From contig MNCI01028319.1 in the NCBI GenBank assembly GCA_015680685.1, forward strand, positions 216,586 through 280,585: DNA of 64,000 nt. The letters are read 5' to 3'. Below the pieces are notes generated by a model that was given only the letters and a program-made list of their open reading frames with translations, was not told the origin of the DNA and did no database searches. The stretch comes from Gnetum montanum. Taxonomy: Eukaryota; Streptophyta; Gnetopsida; Gnetales; Gnetaceae. Positions within the stretch are counted from its first letter, which is position 1, and each line of letters begins with the position of its first letter. Shown one piece after another: positions 10,101 through 22,929 of the stretch. The position numbers and the translations under genes are program-made.

Positions 10101-13100
10101 TTTTCATTTCATACCCCTTCCCTTTTTGCTTCTCACCCTTCAATATTTCTAGATCCCTTTGATCACCCTAATTACTTATATTAGTTAATTGTATTTTAGG
10201 TAGAGCAAGTGTTTGTATGTAACTTTCTAAATTTGAAGGAAAAGTTTCATGTTGCCTTGATCCATTTGCCTCTCTTGCAATGTAGATTGTATATTCTGTT
10301 TTAATCTGATATATTTTTCTAAGTTTTTTGACTTCTCAAATTGTTGAAATTGAGAGTGATCAATTTCAATGATCTCATCATTACTAATTTCAAGGGTTAT
10401 TTGTTCTGGATGATTGAATTCTTTAGTGCAAGTTTTCATATTCAAATTTGAAGCGATGTCAATGTCTCCTAAGCCAACAAGGAACAATTCATTTAGTGAT
10501 CCATGAGGCTACAGTGTTGAGGAGCATTATGCTTTTATCAAGCTTGAATGCACATACTATTTATTAACAATTACTAGATATATTGTGTGATGACGCTAAG
10601 CATTTGATACTGAAGAACATTAATTACACCATTTGAAAAACCAATCATTATAACTAATATATGTTTACATAGTATTTGAAGCAAACAATAGAGTTTATAG
10701 TTATTGTACAAATTATATGTTACTCAAAAATTGATATCCCTAACTTTATTTCAAAGGTAAAATAATTTTGCATTATTTTGTTAGTTTAGGAACTAATGTT
10801 TGTAACAAGTAGATATCCTTGAAGTTGTTGGTATTATATGTTTATACTAAAATCAAGTATCTTTTATCCTTTTTAATGATCTTTGCCATAGTATCTGCAA
10901 TAACAATATCTCCTCATTTATATTCATCAATGTAGCAATCAATAATTTTATATAGTAGCTTTCTATATGTTGTTATTATGGTAACCTTTTAATAAAATGG
11001 GGAGCATTCACTTTATGACTAGGTTAATTTTGGTTTCTCATAAATATTTTTGAGCACATAGTTTGTGATCATTTCTACATTATGCCTTTATGGAAATGAC
11101 CACATTGCGTATTCTCTATCACTCAATTCAAGTTTCTCGAGAAACTGCTTAACATCGAGTTTAACAAAATAGTATTTATGTCTTAGGTAAACATCAAACT
11201 TCCTCCCATAATTTCTTAATTCATTAGTAGATGCATGGTGAACATCTTTTAAAAATACCCTATTAAGATTTAGTACAACTAGTTTGTTAGTTATTTTTGC
11301 ATCTAACCCAACATCATTATGTGTAGTATGTTATAGAAAATGTTAAGCAATCTTAGAAATAAACATAAGATTATAGAATAATGTTGTGACATAAAAATTA
11401 AATTTGAGACATTGAATAAATGTGAATAGAAACTCATCGACAATGAAGTAATCCAAAAAATGTAAAAAGGCAAAGTATCCGAATAGTTTCATAGTATTAG
11501 CTTTCTAATTTTACAATGTTTAAGTTCACTTTTATCAAGTGAGTATTAACAAATCACACAATTTTTCTTTTGTAAACTAGTATTAACAAATCACACAAAA
11601 TTTTAATGGCTTTTTAAAAATCAAAAAAATATGATGTACAATAATGTGTAAACTCAATTTTCATATTTCTTTATTTTGGTATATCTATATGAAATACTTA
11701 CTTTCTTACTTATATGTAGACCTTTTTGTCTTTGCAAACTAGTTCATACTCTGCTTTCAAAAATTGGAAAATTGCATCTATTTCATTAGTACATTTCACA
11801 TTACTATAGAATGGGTCCATAAGTGAGATAATAATAATAATAATAAAAGATACATAACTAAATTAATGCATACAAATTAAATTATAAAGCTGGAAAAGCT
11901 AACTAACCAAAAACATAGCCAAACATAATATACCATCTAAACATCACTAATTACAAAATACAAGGAGAGAGATCTATCCATATCATTTGAAAATACACGT
12001 TGTCACAATGGGACCCATGCTACAAAGAATACTATTAAAACTAATAGAAAGCATCAATGAACATAAATGTTAATTGAGATCATTAACATTACTATTAATG
12101 CACTAATTACCATAGTGTTAACTAATGATATTTCCGTGGGGTTTTAAGCATCAAATATTATAATAACTATAAGGTTGATACTAACTTAAAATAGCCATAA
12201 AGTCCTCTTATTTAGGAACCTCACTTTTCTAGACTACCCTCATGTAAATTAATTACTAAATTACATTTAAGGCTAGCATCAATCCTATAACTATCTTAAT
12301 GTTCTAGCACTTCACTAGCATCTAATTCTTTCTGATACAAGGCTACACACTGTTAGGTTTATGGATTAATTATGAAGTTAACTTTACAATTGTAAAACTA
12401 GTTAAGTATCATGCCACTAGGTTGACAGAATTATCTAAATCAACTTTTCCATGTTAAGACTTGTCATATCCATATTACTTATTATACTAATGTTTACTGC
12501 ATGCTACTGAGTTGAGGAATCAACTTTTAAGTCAACTTATCATGATCAACTAGCCAATATTAGTAGTCAAATTATTAGCCACTAGCTTTTTGACATCTCA
12601 AATGCACCCATACATACTTGAAATATCCACTAGGTACCACCATTAGATGTTCTTATTTTTATTAAATGCTATCCACATTATGCTACTTTACATAAGCAGT
12701 CGAAATTCTGTCACTGCCATAGAAAGATGATGACATAAGATGCTAGAAAAGATGGAAAGAGAAAGTATAAATATAAAACAAGATCATTTACAAAAATAAT
12801 AGTTATAAATAAGGGTTAGAATAGTAGAAGAAAAATACTTAAGAAGATAGCTTTAAAAAAGATTCCCCTTTAGGGAAAAAGTAGTGATAGAAGAAACATT
12901 TCTTCTACCTTGGTTGATAAAATGAGACCATAACTTTTTCAACCAAGAGTAGGTTTAGATTTAGAAACCTCCAAGAGATATAGTACGCATAACTATGAAG
13001 AAAAGAGTGAGAGAGAGAGAGAAAAAGAGATGCACAGTTGATGTTAAGAAAGCCAAGCTTGCTAAGTATTTATATGCATAAAATAGAGTTTAAATAGTAT

Positions 13101-13949
13101 CAAAAATAATAATCTAACTCCAAGATTGGGTTACATGTATCAAAAAATTGATTCAAATGATTCACTGGTAGCTATGTTTATGTGTTCAAGTCACCAACAA
13201 ATACTAGATATAGCTCATATCATCCAAGGCTGGGTTCCTAATACCTAAAGATAAAATAAGAAAATAATTAGAATAAATCCTAATTAAGTATTTAACATTC
13301 CTTTAGAGCATATTCTAACATTATTGTAAAAATCTTAGAATAATATAAAAATATAAAATATAAATAATAAATATAAACTACTAGCAATGGAACTTATCCT
13401 TCACAAGAAGCAACCAGCGCTAGCAATATCAAGAAATAATAGTCAGAAAGAAAATACGATAATAATAACAACTTAAAAATATATATATAATAAGAGCAAG
13501 ATCCAAGATTTAAACCTTAAGAAGCATATCATCAAGATATAATAAAATATGTATAATTACTAAGAGATTTTAGGATTAAATCTCAATAATACATAAGGGG
13601 TTCTTTTAATATATATTATATACAAGCTTATAAGAAAATATACCATGATGTACTACTCATAACATACCTATGTATCAATAATACATATAAACAATGAGTT
13701 AAGGGTCTAAACCTCGAGATGCACAACCATAAGAATAAGCATAAAAGAGACACTAGAATACACTAGCATATATCACTATTTATAATATAATAGAATATTA
13801 GATCATATTATATTAAAATATAATTTTATGATCAAGAATCAAGCATAAAAAATAAATAACAAACGTAAGAGCCTAGGTTCAAAACATTAGGTTGTTATAG
13901 CTCTAGTAATAACTAGTGATATCATCTCATTCTTCATTGCCTTCAATGA
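7186..13949. other. AT-rich region with no recognised gene
   Basis: Nearly 6.8 kb of strongly AT-rich DNA. ORFs are short and frames are full of stops on both strands. The only longer conceptual peptide, 86 residues at 10227-10487 on the minus strand, is Glu/Gln/Ile-rich and unrecognised; a downstream minus-strand stretch (9567-9755) might belong to the same decayed source. A small (ATA)n run is at 11830-11847 and (GA)n at 13011-13024. Old transposon debris is likely but I cannot assign it. Confidence 0.5.
13490..13900 (+). repeat. Diverged tandem repeat, about 170-205 bp period
   Basis: A phrase of the type AAG-x-GTC-TAAACCTTAAGA-x-GCA recurs near 13493, 13697 and 13868, each time followed by an AT-rich stretch. 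The copies are strongly diverged, so this is tentative. Confidence 0.3.
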
Positions 13950-14671
13950 TTTCCAACAATATTAGCAAAGTTTTAAAAATTTAAAAGCTTTAGTATGTCC
14001 TCTTATATAAATTGATTTCATACCTACAACTACCATCCCAAATTAGAGAGTCTATCAAATGACTCCATATTATATGAAAAAACTTCATAAGCAAGTAAAT
14101 CATTAGAGATTAATGGTTTTAGTGTCCAAGAAGGATATAAATGAAATGGGAATATGTATTGATTCTAGAGCTATGAATAGGATAACCATAAGTAAAAATT
14201 TCCTATTCCTAGTATGGATGAAATTCTTGATGTTTTGGATAATGTTAATATTTCTTTCTAAGATTGATTTTAAAAGTGGCTATCACTAAATCAGAATTAG
14301 ACCTAGATATTGATGGAAAATGATATTTAAAATTCATAATGGTTTGTATAAATAATTAATATCACCTTTTGGGCTAACAAATACTCTAATCACATTCATG
14401 AGGCTTATGCATGATATGTTAAGAGATCTTATTAGTAAATGCTACATGGTATTCTTTGATGACATTCTTACATCTCTAATGAGGATAAGCATGTGCAACA
14501 CTTGAAAATGTGTGCTCAAAGTTTCATAAGGCTCAATTAATCATCAATGCCAAGAAACATCATTTCATGAAGAAGATAATTATTTATTTCTATCAAGTTA
14601 TCTCCAAGAATCAAGTCAAGATGAAGCTAGGAAAGATCAATGTAATCAAGAAATTAGCATCACCTAGAGAT
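13950..14671 (+). pseudogene. Ty3/Gypsy reverse transcriptase remnant, 5' part
   Basis: Pieces of a Gypsy-type reverse transcriptase can be read in shifting frames. They include SKIDFKSGYH near 14260 with the following RIRP, a LTNTLITFMR segment near 14380 and a FFDDIL-like catalytic motif near 14456. The last readable segment before the break is KLASPRD. At 14671 family B begins; the pol resumes at 21134 with VRSFL, which is the next conserved motif of Gypsy RT. Many stops and frameshifts show it is dead. Confidence 0.75.
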
Positions 14672-15781
14672 TGTTGACCTTTTGGTATGTCAAAACATTA
14701 GAAAATGGAGAATGTGAAAAATATGCTTGTCATCTTGGAGGACTTGGAAAAGACAATATCATGATAATGAAAAGAGCATAAGATCAAGAGAAGAGCTTAA
14801 ATGGTGATAAGAAAAGAGATCTGGACAAAAGCAAGTTGAGACTAAGACAAGAGTTGAGTTGCCAATTTGAGATGATAGGAAGTCTTAATTGGAAAATGAA
14901 GACTGCAAGTTGTCAATGATGCACGAACCCTACAAGCCAAACTAAGATGTTTTGGTATTTGCCTAGACATCCCAAAAGATTAGCAAACATCCTAGAGGTA
15001 AAAGCTTAGTTTCAAGCTAGACGTCCCACAAAAATAGTAGACATCCCATTTGCTATTGAGAAGTTGCAAGTAAGATGTCCCAATTTCTAGTGGGACATCC
15101 CACTGGCAAGTGGTTAGTTTTTAGTGAGATGTCCCAAGCTCAAATAAGACATTCCAACTAGCCATTTCCTAGCTATTGCATGAATTTTGAGGGCTATTTG
15201 GGAAGGAAAAAGGCTATAAAATAGATTGGAATCATTGTAAGAAAGACAAGCACTATTCATTGGAATATTTAATCATTGTATACATCAGGTGAATTATTTT
15301 GTTCCTCATTTCTTCATTATTTGTAAATTTTTTTATGTGAGCCTAATTGAAAAGAAATTGTAAAGTGTACTTACATTCTCTCCTTGATTCTTTTTCTCTT
15401 TGTAAGCCTTGCAGAGTTGAGATGCTTCTTGTGAGAAGGCATCTTATGAGATTGTTGGAACCTTGCAGGGTTAAGTGTGTTTGTAGTGAGAAAACATTCT
15501 ATGTAGAGCTTATGTCATTGTAAAAGTTATGAGATCCTTGAAATGACATTTTGAGCTTGTTGGAACCTTGGAGGGTTAAATGTGTTTCTTGCGAGAAAAC
15601 ACTCCATGTGGAGCTCAAATTTTGTAAAGGCTGTGATGCCCTTTAAACGACATTTGAAGGAACAAAGTCTAGAGGTGTGCAAGGATTCTATCCTTTGAGT
15701 GTGGACATACCCAACTTGGGGAACCATGTAAATTTGTATGTGGTTTTGGATATCTTGGTTGTTCAAATTGGGAAAACTATT
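14672..15781 (+). repeat. 5' LTR of family B
   Basis: Starts TGTTGACC and carries several copies of GACATCCC or its complement between 14965 and 15160, then TATAAAATA at 15215-15223. It aligns with 20049-21091. Sequence after its end (TTTTTAGAGCTT) is a decayed match to a tRNA-Met type primer-binding site. Confidence 0.75.
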
Positions 15782-15810
15782 TTTAGAGCTTAACATCTCA
15801 AGAGTGAATG

Positions 15811-17320
15811 ATGGAAGGGACATTAAAAATCAATCCACCAATGTTCAATGGGATTGAATTAATATACTAGAAGGCTAGAATGAGAGGATTCTTTGAATCC
15901 ATGGAGTTCAAAGTCTAGGAGTTCATTCTTGATGGATACACGTCACCCATTGACAACACCACAAGAGCTACAAAGGTAAGAAGCAAATGGATGCAAGATG
16001 AAAAAGATAAGTTCATGTTTGATTTGGAAGTAAAAAATTATCTTCATTATGCATTCAGTAAATTTTAATTCAATAGAGTAGTTGGATCCAAAACCATAAA
16101 AGAAATTTGGAAAACTCTAGAAGCAACATATGAAGGTACATCTATTGTCAAGTAATCTAAGCTTCTAGTGTTACAAAGTCAGTATGATAAACACAAAATG
16201 AAAGAAGGAGATAAAATCAAGGACTATTTTTCTAGAGCAAATGATTTGGTTTTAGCTATTCGAGGGATGGGAAAAGGTTTACTTGAAAGAAATGTTATTA
16301 TTAAAATGATTAAAACTTTGCAGGCTAAGTTTAAACCAAAAGTTATAGCCATGGAAGAAATTAAAGACTTCTTAGTTCTAAAATTCAAAGAGCTTTAAAG
16401 TACACTCATTACTTATGAGATAAATCTCATTAGTAGAGGTGAAATAAAAAAAATCCTATTACCATCAAAAGTTCATCAAAGAAGATGAGACACTTGAACA
16501 GTAAGCGAATAGTGAAGATGAATAGGTTCTCTTGTCTAAGAGAGTTTAAAGATTACTTCCATAAAAAGGAAAGGGCTTTAACCATTTAGGCATCAAAGGT
16601 AAGAATTTTAAAAGTTCAAATATTTATGCATCCTCTATAGAATGTTGGATTTGTGATGGTAGAGGGCATGTGGCCTTTGAATGTCCAAGTGTTAGTAGGT
16701 TTCAAAAGAAGGACCAACCTGAAGCTGAAATCTAAAAGAAAAATATTTACACTAGTTGGGATGATGAACAAAGTGAAGAAGAAATAGATGACACCTTCAT
16801 AAAGTTACATCTTATCTATATGGCCCTTGTTGATGAAGATCTAGCAATGGAAACTAAAGAACCTAAAGAAACTATTGAACAAAGGTATGAATTATTATGC
16901 AATGAAATTATATCCTTTCAAAGTCTATGTATTAAATTGAAGAAGGCCTTAAATGATAAAGATTTTGAGTTATTTCAAATAAATCAAAAATGCTTAAATC
17001 TTACACATGAAAACTCAGACCTAAGGGCTAAGAATCATAAACTAACATCTTCTTATGAGAAAATTGCCAAAGAACTTGTAGCTATGAAGCTCATAAATGA
17101 AAGACTTATAAAAGGAAAAGAATTCATATAAATCATTTTGGATCAAGGAAGAGATTCACATGACATGAGTGGATTGAGAGTTCACCAACAACATGAGGCA
17201 TCTTCAAGTACATCACCTAAATGGGAGTATACTCCAAGGTTTGATCATCATACCCAAATTAGAAAAATTAAGTATTATTATTGTGGAAAGTATGGTATAA
17301 ATATTCAAAATGTCATTTAA
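15811..17320 (+). pseudogene. Copia-type gag with zinc knuckle (family B)
   Basis: The segment around 16060-16398 reads as a copia UBN2-type gag (for example DYFSRANDLVLAIRGMGKGL). A complete CCHC knuckle, CWICDGRGHVAFEC, follows at about 16653-16694. A coiled-coil stretch lies at 16820-17131 and a second, damaged knuckle (YYCGKYG) near 17278. This order is typical of copia elements that have a long gag. Stops and frame changes make it inactive. No pol follows. Confidence 0.75.
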
Positions 17321-17744
17321 AGATAAAACATCATAATATGACTCCTTGGTCATAGAACATGACTTGTTGGTCTTATCCAAAGATGCCTATAAAGAATATT
17401 TTGTAGGGAAAAAAGGTGTGGAGAGTCAAAGAAAAAGCAAATACCCATTCTATACATCCAACCACATGAAACCTCAAAAGGAATAATTAGATACTAGAGA
17501 TACAAGAGTTTTTTATTGACTACAAAGGAGGGACTCTGAAGAGAGCACCTCATTATAAATCTACTTAAACAAAGCATCCTCTCAAAAGCAAGCAAGGTGA
17601 GTATAGGTAAGTATTGCTAAGTATTTTCCTTAACTTGCATTATGTTTTTAGCTTTCTTTTATAATTAAAATTTTCTTTGGTAGCATCCCCTTTAACCCTC
17701 ATTCATATCAAATCATCATAGCCTAAAAAGAGCCAACTTCATGT

Positions 17745-17838
17745 TGGGACATCCCACTATTTTGTGAGATGTCCCATATTTTCTTGGGACATCTCAATCT
17801 ACGGCTAAAACACTCACAAGGGCATTAGTTATATATAA
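17745..17838 (+). promoter_or_regulatory. Internal promoter-like array in family B
   Basis: TGGGACATCCCA (17745-17756), GATGTCCCA (17768-17776) and TTGGGACATCTCA (17784-17796) repeat the palindrome found in this element's LTR. TATATATAA follows at 17830-17838, and another GATGTCCCA at 17880. The candidate ORF2 ATG is at 17946. Confidence 0.5.
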
Positions 17839-17945
17839 CCAATCATCTCCTTTCGTAATTTTATCCTGCTTAAGCCTTGGATGTCCCAATGTTGTTGACT
17901 AGGATCTCTTTCTAGCTACATTTCCAATCCATTTTTGCTCAATAC

Positions 17946-19570
17946 ATGGCACACAAGAATATTGGTACCTCAAAGGTGCCTCCTCATAAGGGAAAAAGAA
18001 TAAAAAGAGCTTCTACAAGCAAGAGAAACTTATTAATCCCAATTTTGATCTACATATGCTCAACATTAGTTTGAGGTAGCATGTTAAATCTCTATTATTT
18101 TTGAAAGAAGTATAAGTTTTTAACAACTTTGTTAGGAGTTAATGGCATATTTTCAAGAAATCAATTGAACTTCAATTGTCTCTATGACTTATTATATACT
18201 TAAGATTCTAATTAGAGAATTTTATAGTAATATTGCAATCACTAATGTTGTTGTTGAGGCTTTTACATCTATTGTGTGGGGTCTTGTGGTTGAAGATTCA
18301 CCTCAAGTGATGAATGCTTTACTTGGAATTTCAAGCTCTAAAGTGCATAGGGTTACTATACATTCTATGAATGATATCTTCACCAATGGTGTAATTCCAA
18401 TTTCTCATGATGAATTTTTTAATGTCATTTTTGGTAATTCTCTATCACTAAGAAGTGGGAAAGTATATACGCATCAAATATCCTAGGATTCTTGCACTCT
18501 CTTGCTTATTATCTTGTATAACATTATTGTAAAATGGGAAAGCTATAATTATTTGTTGCCAACACAAGCCTTTATTTTACATTGTATTCTAACCATGAAG
18601 TCATTAGATTTGGGGCACATTCCTTTTAGGGACATTCTAGGTTTATTTACTAGAGAGGGTTTATGGACATCCTTTTCTTATCAGTCTACTTGTTCATCAA
18701 GAAGGTGTACCTATTTGCGATATGCCTCTTCTCAAAGGAAAGAGAAGTCTTATAGAATTTTTAGAGAAAAGAAGCACCACACTTGTTGATTCTAAAGTTC
18801 TAGCCTCTCCACCTTAAAAGACATTAAGGAAGAAAGCAACATCTCAACCTAGGGCCTCTCCTCAGCTTAGAAAATCTAAATATATAAGTGCACAAGTGAA
18901 GTCCATCATAAAGAAGATCCTAAAATCTGTTGGCAAAACATTTGGGATGATTGGATGAATTCTCCCTTATTAGCATAAGAGAATGGATGTAGTAGGCCTT
19001 CCACCTTCTTTAGATGATTAACAGTTTGAGAAGATTACTACTCCTCTACTCCTCATTAGTTAGATAATGATGAAGACATTCTAGCTCCAACTAGACACTC
19101 TATAGTAGTTGGACCATCCTAAGGATATGATTCAGGTAATGCATCCAATTTTGAGGATCTTGTTGCATGACTTGCTCATGCCTAGAGGAAGTCTATTTCC
19201 CATCCTAAGAAGCTTGGATTGAGTACATTTTATATAGGAGGATGTTCCTCAATCTTTTGAGTAGTAGGTAATGGAGAGAAATTTTTATTTCATAGCTCAT
19301 TGGGAGCAAGCCACTTCCAAAAATTATTAGTGGAAGGGTACTTCCTCATCTTTCCAACAAGCTCCATCTCATTTTCCTTCATCATCACAGTTTTGGGTGA
19401 AGTTTCATTCCCAAAGAGCTCTTTTCATAGTATCTTCTTCTTTTGACGATGAGTAGCATGTCTCCAACTCTAGCACTAGTAGTGATGATGATGAGGAGGA
19501 GACATATCGGCCCACTCGTGCAACTTCTAACTCTAATGAGGATGATGATGATATGGAGGTTAGTGGATAG
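17946..19570 (+). pseudogene. ORF2 of family B (decayed)
   Basis: ATG 17946 opens a basic N-terminus (MAHKNIGTSK, then KGKRIKRAS). After a frame change, 18184-18486 and its continuation to 18789 read as a globular domain with a VWGLV...MNALLGI pattern, similar to the putative plant transposon domain and to the SKVLNL part of family A ORF2. The protein ends in an Asp/Glu-rich tail (SSDDDEEETY near 19478, then EDDDDMEVSG) at a stop near 19570. The design, basic start, globular domain, end before the 3' LTR, parallels families A and D. Function unknown. Confidence 0.5.
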
Positions 19571-19961
19571 AGGCTTTGCATGATCACCTCCTTTTGGGTG
19601 ATGTCCAAAAAGAGGGAGAGTTTTTATGGTTTTCATGGCTATGTGCACACTTGTGGAGATGCAATTGTATGGTTTGGATAGTTATATGGTTTGAATTATA
19701 TTGGAAGATGTTGTCATGCTATGTGCACTTTTTGTTTGGTATACCTTGGAGATAAGCTATGATGTGTATATTGGCTATATGTGAGAATATGGTTTATGCC
19801 TGCATTATGCATTACAGATAGATGGACAAATATGGATAGTCTTTGGGTAGTTTTTGATGTTTCCATTTTCTTGTGTTACCCTTTTGTGATTTTGGCTAAT
19901 GGATATGAGCCAATTAACTACTTTATCTTATTTTCCTTTTCTTTTCTTGCTACCATAGGAC

Positions 19962-19984
19962 TATATATATATATATATATATAT
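19962..19984. repeat. (TA)n microsatellite
   Basis: Perfect TA dinucleotide run of about 23 bp. Confidence 0.9.
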
Positions 19985-20048
19985 TTACAAATGTTGGTAG
20001 CTTTAATTACTTAATCATATGATATTATGGATTATGCTAACCCATTTT

Positions 20049-21128
20049 GTCAAGTTTTGGACATCAAAATCTTAGAAATTGGAGAATGTCAAAAATGTTG
20101 ATTGTTGATCTTTTGGTATATCAAAGATCGAGACAATAAATTAAAAATTGATGATAAGATAATAGATAAGGACAAAGAGCAAGTTAAGACCAAGACAAAA
20201 GATGAGTTGCCAATCTAAGAGGACAAGAATTCTTAATTAGAAAATGAAGACTACAAGATGTCTAGGATGCATGAAGCCTACAAGCTAAATGAAGATGTTT
20301 CGGTATCTACCTAGATGTCCCAAAATATCATGAGGCGTCCTAGAGATGAAAGCTTAGTTTTAGGCTAGAAGTCCCACAAAAATAGCAGACGTCTCATTTA
20401 CTATTGAGATGTTCAAAATGAGACATCCCAATTTCTAGTGGGACGTCCCATTTACAAGTGGTTAGTTTTCAATGAGACATTACAAGCTCAAATTGTACAT
20501 CCTAGCTAGTTGTTGAACGAATTTCAAGGATTTTTTAGGAAGGAAAAAGGATATAAAATATAATGGAATCCTTATGAAAAGTACAAGCACTATTCATTGG
20601 AATATTTAATCATTCTATACACTAAGTGAATTATTTTGTTTCTTATTCCTTCAGCATTTGGATATTATTTTATTGAGCCTAAAGGCAAAGAATTTGTAAA
20701 GTGTAGTTACATTCTCTAGTTAATTCCTTTTCTCTTTGTAAGCCTTGTGGGGTTGATGTGCTTCTTGCAAGAAGGCATCTTGTGGGGTTGAGTGTGTTTG
20801 TAATGAGAAAACACTCCATGCAGAGCTCATGTTATTCTAAAGGTTGTGGGATTCTTAAAATCATATTTTGTGCTTGTTGGAACCTTGCCGAGTTGAGTGT
20901 GTTTCCTGTGAGAAAACACTCCATGTAGAGCTCAAACTTTGTAAAGGTTGTGGTGCCCTTTAAATCACATTTTTGAAGGCACAAAATTTGAGGCATTCAA
21001 GGATTCTATCCTTTGAGTGTGTACATATCCAAGTTGGGGAACCACATAAATTTTTGTGTAGTCTTGGATGTTCAAATTGGGAAACTTATTCAACCTCCAT
21101 TCTAATTTCTCGATCCTCAAAGATGTGG
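20049..21128 (+). repeat. 3' LTR of family B
   Basis: Aligns with 14672-15781 over about 1 kb, including the GGGACGTCCC-type palindromes (20325-20450) and TATAAAATA. It starts near TGTCAAGTTTTGG and ends just before the right target-site copy TAGAT; start and end are uncertain by a few bases. Confidence 0.7.
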
Positions 21129-22760
21129 TAGATGTGAGATCTTTTCTTAGTTTCATTGATTTCCATATAATATTTATTAGAAATTTTAGTTCTACTACAT
21201 AGCCTATTTTATCTTATTTGAATAAGATTTAGCTATTGTGTGCAATGATAAAAAGGAGAAATCATTCGAAGCTTCAAGGGATGCATAGTGCTTTATTTTT
21301 GGTAATTCCATCCTTCTCCAAGTATTTTGAAGTGGAGGTAGATACAAGTGAACTTACCATTGGTGATGTGCATTAACAAGAGGATAAGAAGATTGCATTA
21401 TTTTCTAAAAAATGAAGTGAGTCTAGGAAAATTACAATGTATATAAAAAAATTTATACGCTATACTTCAAGCCATAAAATATTAAAGGCATTATTTTTTG
21501 GAAGCTGAATTTCTCTTACTTACTAATCATAAGGCACTTTCGTTTTTGAATTCTCAAAAGACACTAATTGCTAAATGTATGAAATGGGTTAAAGAATTTC
21601 AAGAATTTTATTTTCTCTTGAAGCATAAGAGTGAAAAATCTAATGCAGTGGTACATGCTTTATTAAAAATTCATATTGCTCACTCTTATGTTAAGGTAAA
21701 TGGCTTTGAATCTTTTGCCAATTTGTATCCTAATGATACTAATTTTAAAGAGGTGTGGAAATATTTGAGTTCTTTATTATTGAAAAGATATGTTAAATGA
21801 AATCTTAACATATTCAGTATGATATTCTATTCAAATATGGAAAATTTTTATTCTAAACCATGACTTTAGGCTAAAGATTAGTGACATGGTTGAAACTACG
21901 TGGAAGATAAATATATTAGAATTGATAAGCAAGATTTTTTTTGGCTAGGTACATATAGAGTCATTAAATTTGTAAAGAAATATTACGTTTGCCAAAATTT
22001 CAAGAGTGAAAAAATTTGGGATTGGTAATGATGTGTAGTATCCAAATACTCCTTCAAAAAGTGCTTCTTTAGAATTATTTGTGACATTCCAAGAACAAAT
22101 TTGATCATGATTATACCCTTGTTATAGTACATATATTTATAAATATGACCTATTCTATTTTATGGAGGAGGATTAGTGATGTTTTTTATATTGCTTATTT
22201 ACTATTTTAGCATGTTATTAAGCCTCATGTATTCCATCGAATATTGTTAGTGATAGAGATGTCAAATTTATAAGTGATTTTTGGAGATCACTTTGGAACT
22301 TTTTTGGAATCAAATTTTCATTTTCTACAATCTATCATCCTCAAAAAAATAGATAAAGTAAGTTTATTAATACATCTTTGCTTAAGATATTAAGATGCTT
22401 ATATAAAGATTAATATTAAAAATAGAAGAATATGTTAGCTCATTATAAATTTTCATACAAAAATGCTTTTCATACTGGTATTGGTAAGAGTTCATTGGTA
22501 GAAAATTATGGTTTCTCTTTAAGGATGGCTAATTAGGTGAGAAAATTTAATGATTGTGCCTCTCTTAGTACTATTTTTTTTAATCAAATGAAGTAATTAC
22601 ATCAACAAATTATTTCCTTTCAAATTTAATGGAGGAGACTAAAAATATGTCATCCAAGACTAATGAAGATAAGAAGAAAATGAAATTGTAAATTAAATAT
22701 TTTGTGTAGATTCATTTGAAAAAATAAAGATTAGTACTAAGATTTCTACAAGCTCAAATC
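21129..22760 (+). pseudogene. Ty3/Gypsy pol remnant, 3' part (RT end, RNase H, integrase)
   Basis: Continuation of the pol at 13950-14671 after the family B insertion. VRSFL at 21134 continues the RT. RNase H is readable at 21498-21800 (TNHKALSFLNSQ, then KSEKSNAVVHALL). Integrase pieces follow, with VSDRDVKF near 22250 and YHPQ near 22335, which match the second catalytic Asp region. The frame changes repeatedly and stops are frequent. Confidence 0.75.
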
Positions 22761-22929
22761 AAGAAGAATTGTTCAATTTAAGATAAGCACTAATATTAAT
22801 CCTAATGCATGTGAGATTGATTTGTTTAATCAATTTTCTATTTATTATGTACCTCAAAGCAATGAAATAGTTAAAATGATGAATGAAGTGATGCAAGAAA
22901 TAAGTAGATATTTACTAAAATATGCATGT

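Larger units (their letters stand above)
14672..21128 (+). mobile_element. Family B, Ty1/copia-like non-autonomous element
   Basis: Two long direct repeats (14672-15781 and about 20049-21128) flank a region with copia-type gag and an ORF2 but no protease, integrase or reverse transcriptase. It sits inside a Gypsy pol. The 5 bp at the left edge (GAGAT, 14667-14671) and right edge (TAGAT, 21129-21133) form a target-site duplication with one change, and host coding sequence resumes in the correct place beyond it. The 3' LTR extends about 40 bp beyond the part alignable to the 5' LTR, suggesting a small deletion at the end of the 5' LTR. Confidence 0.8.
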
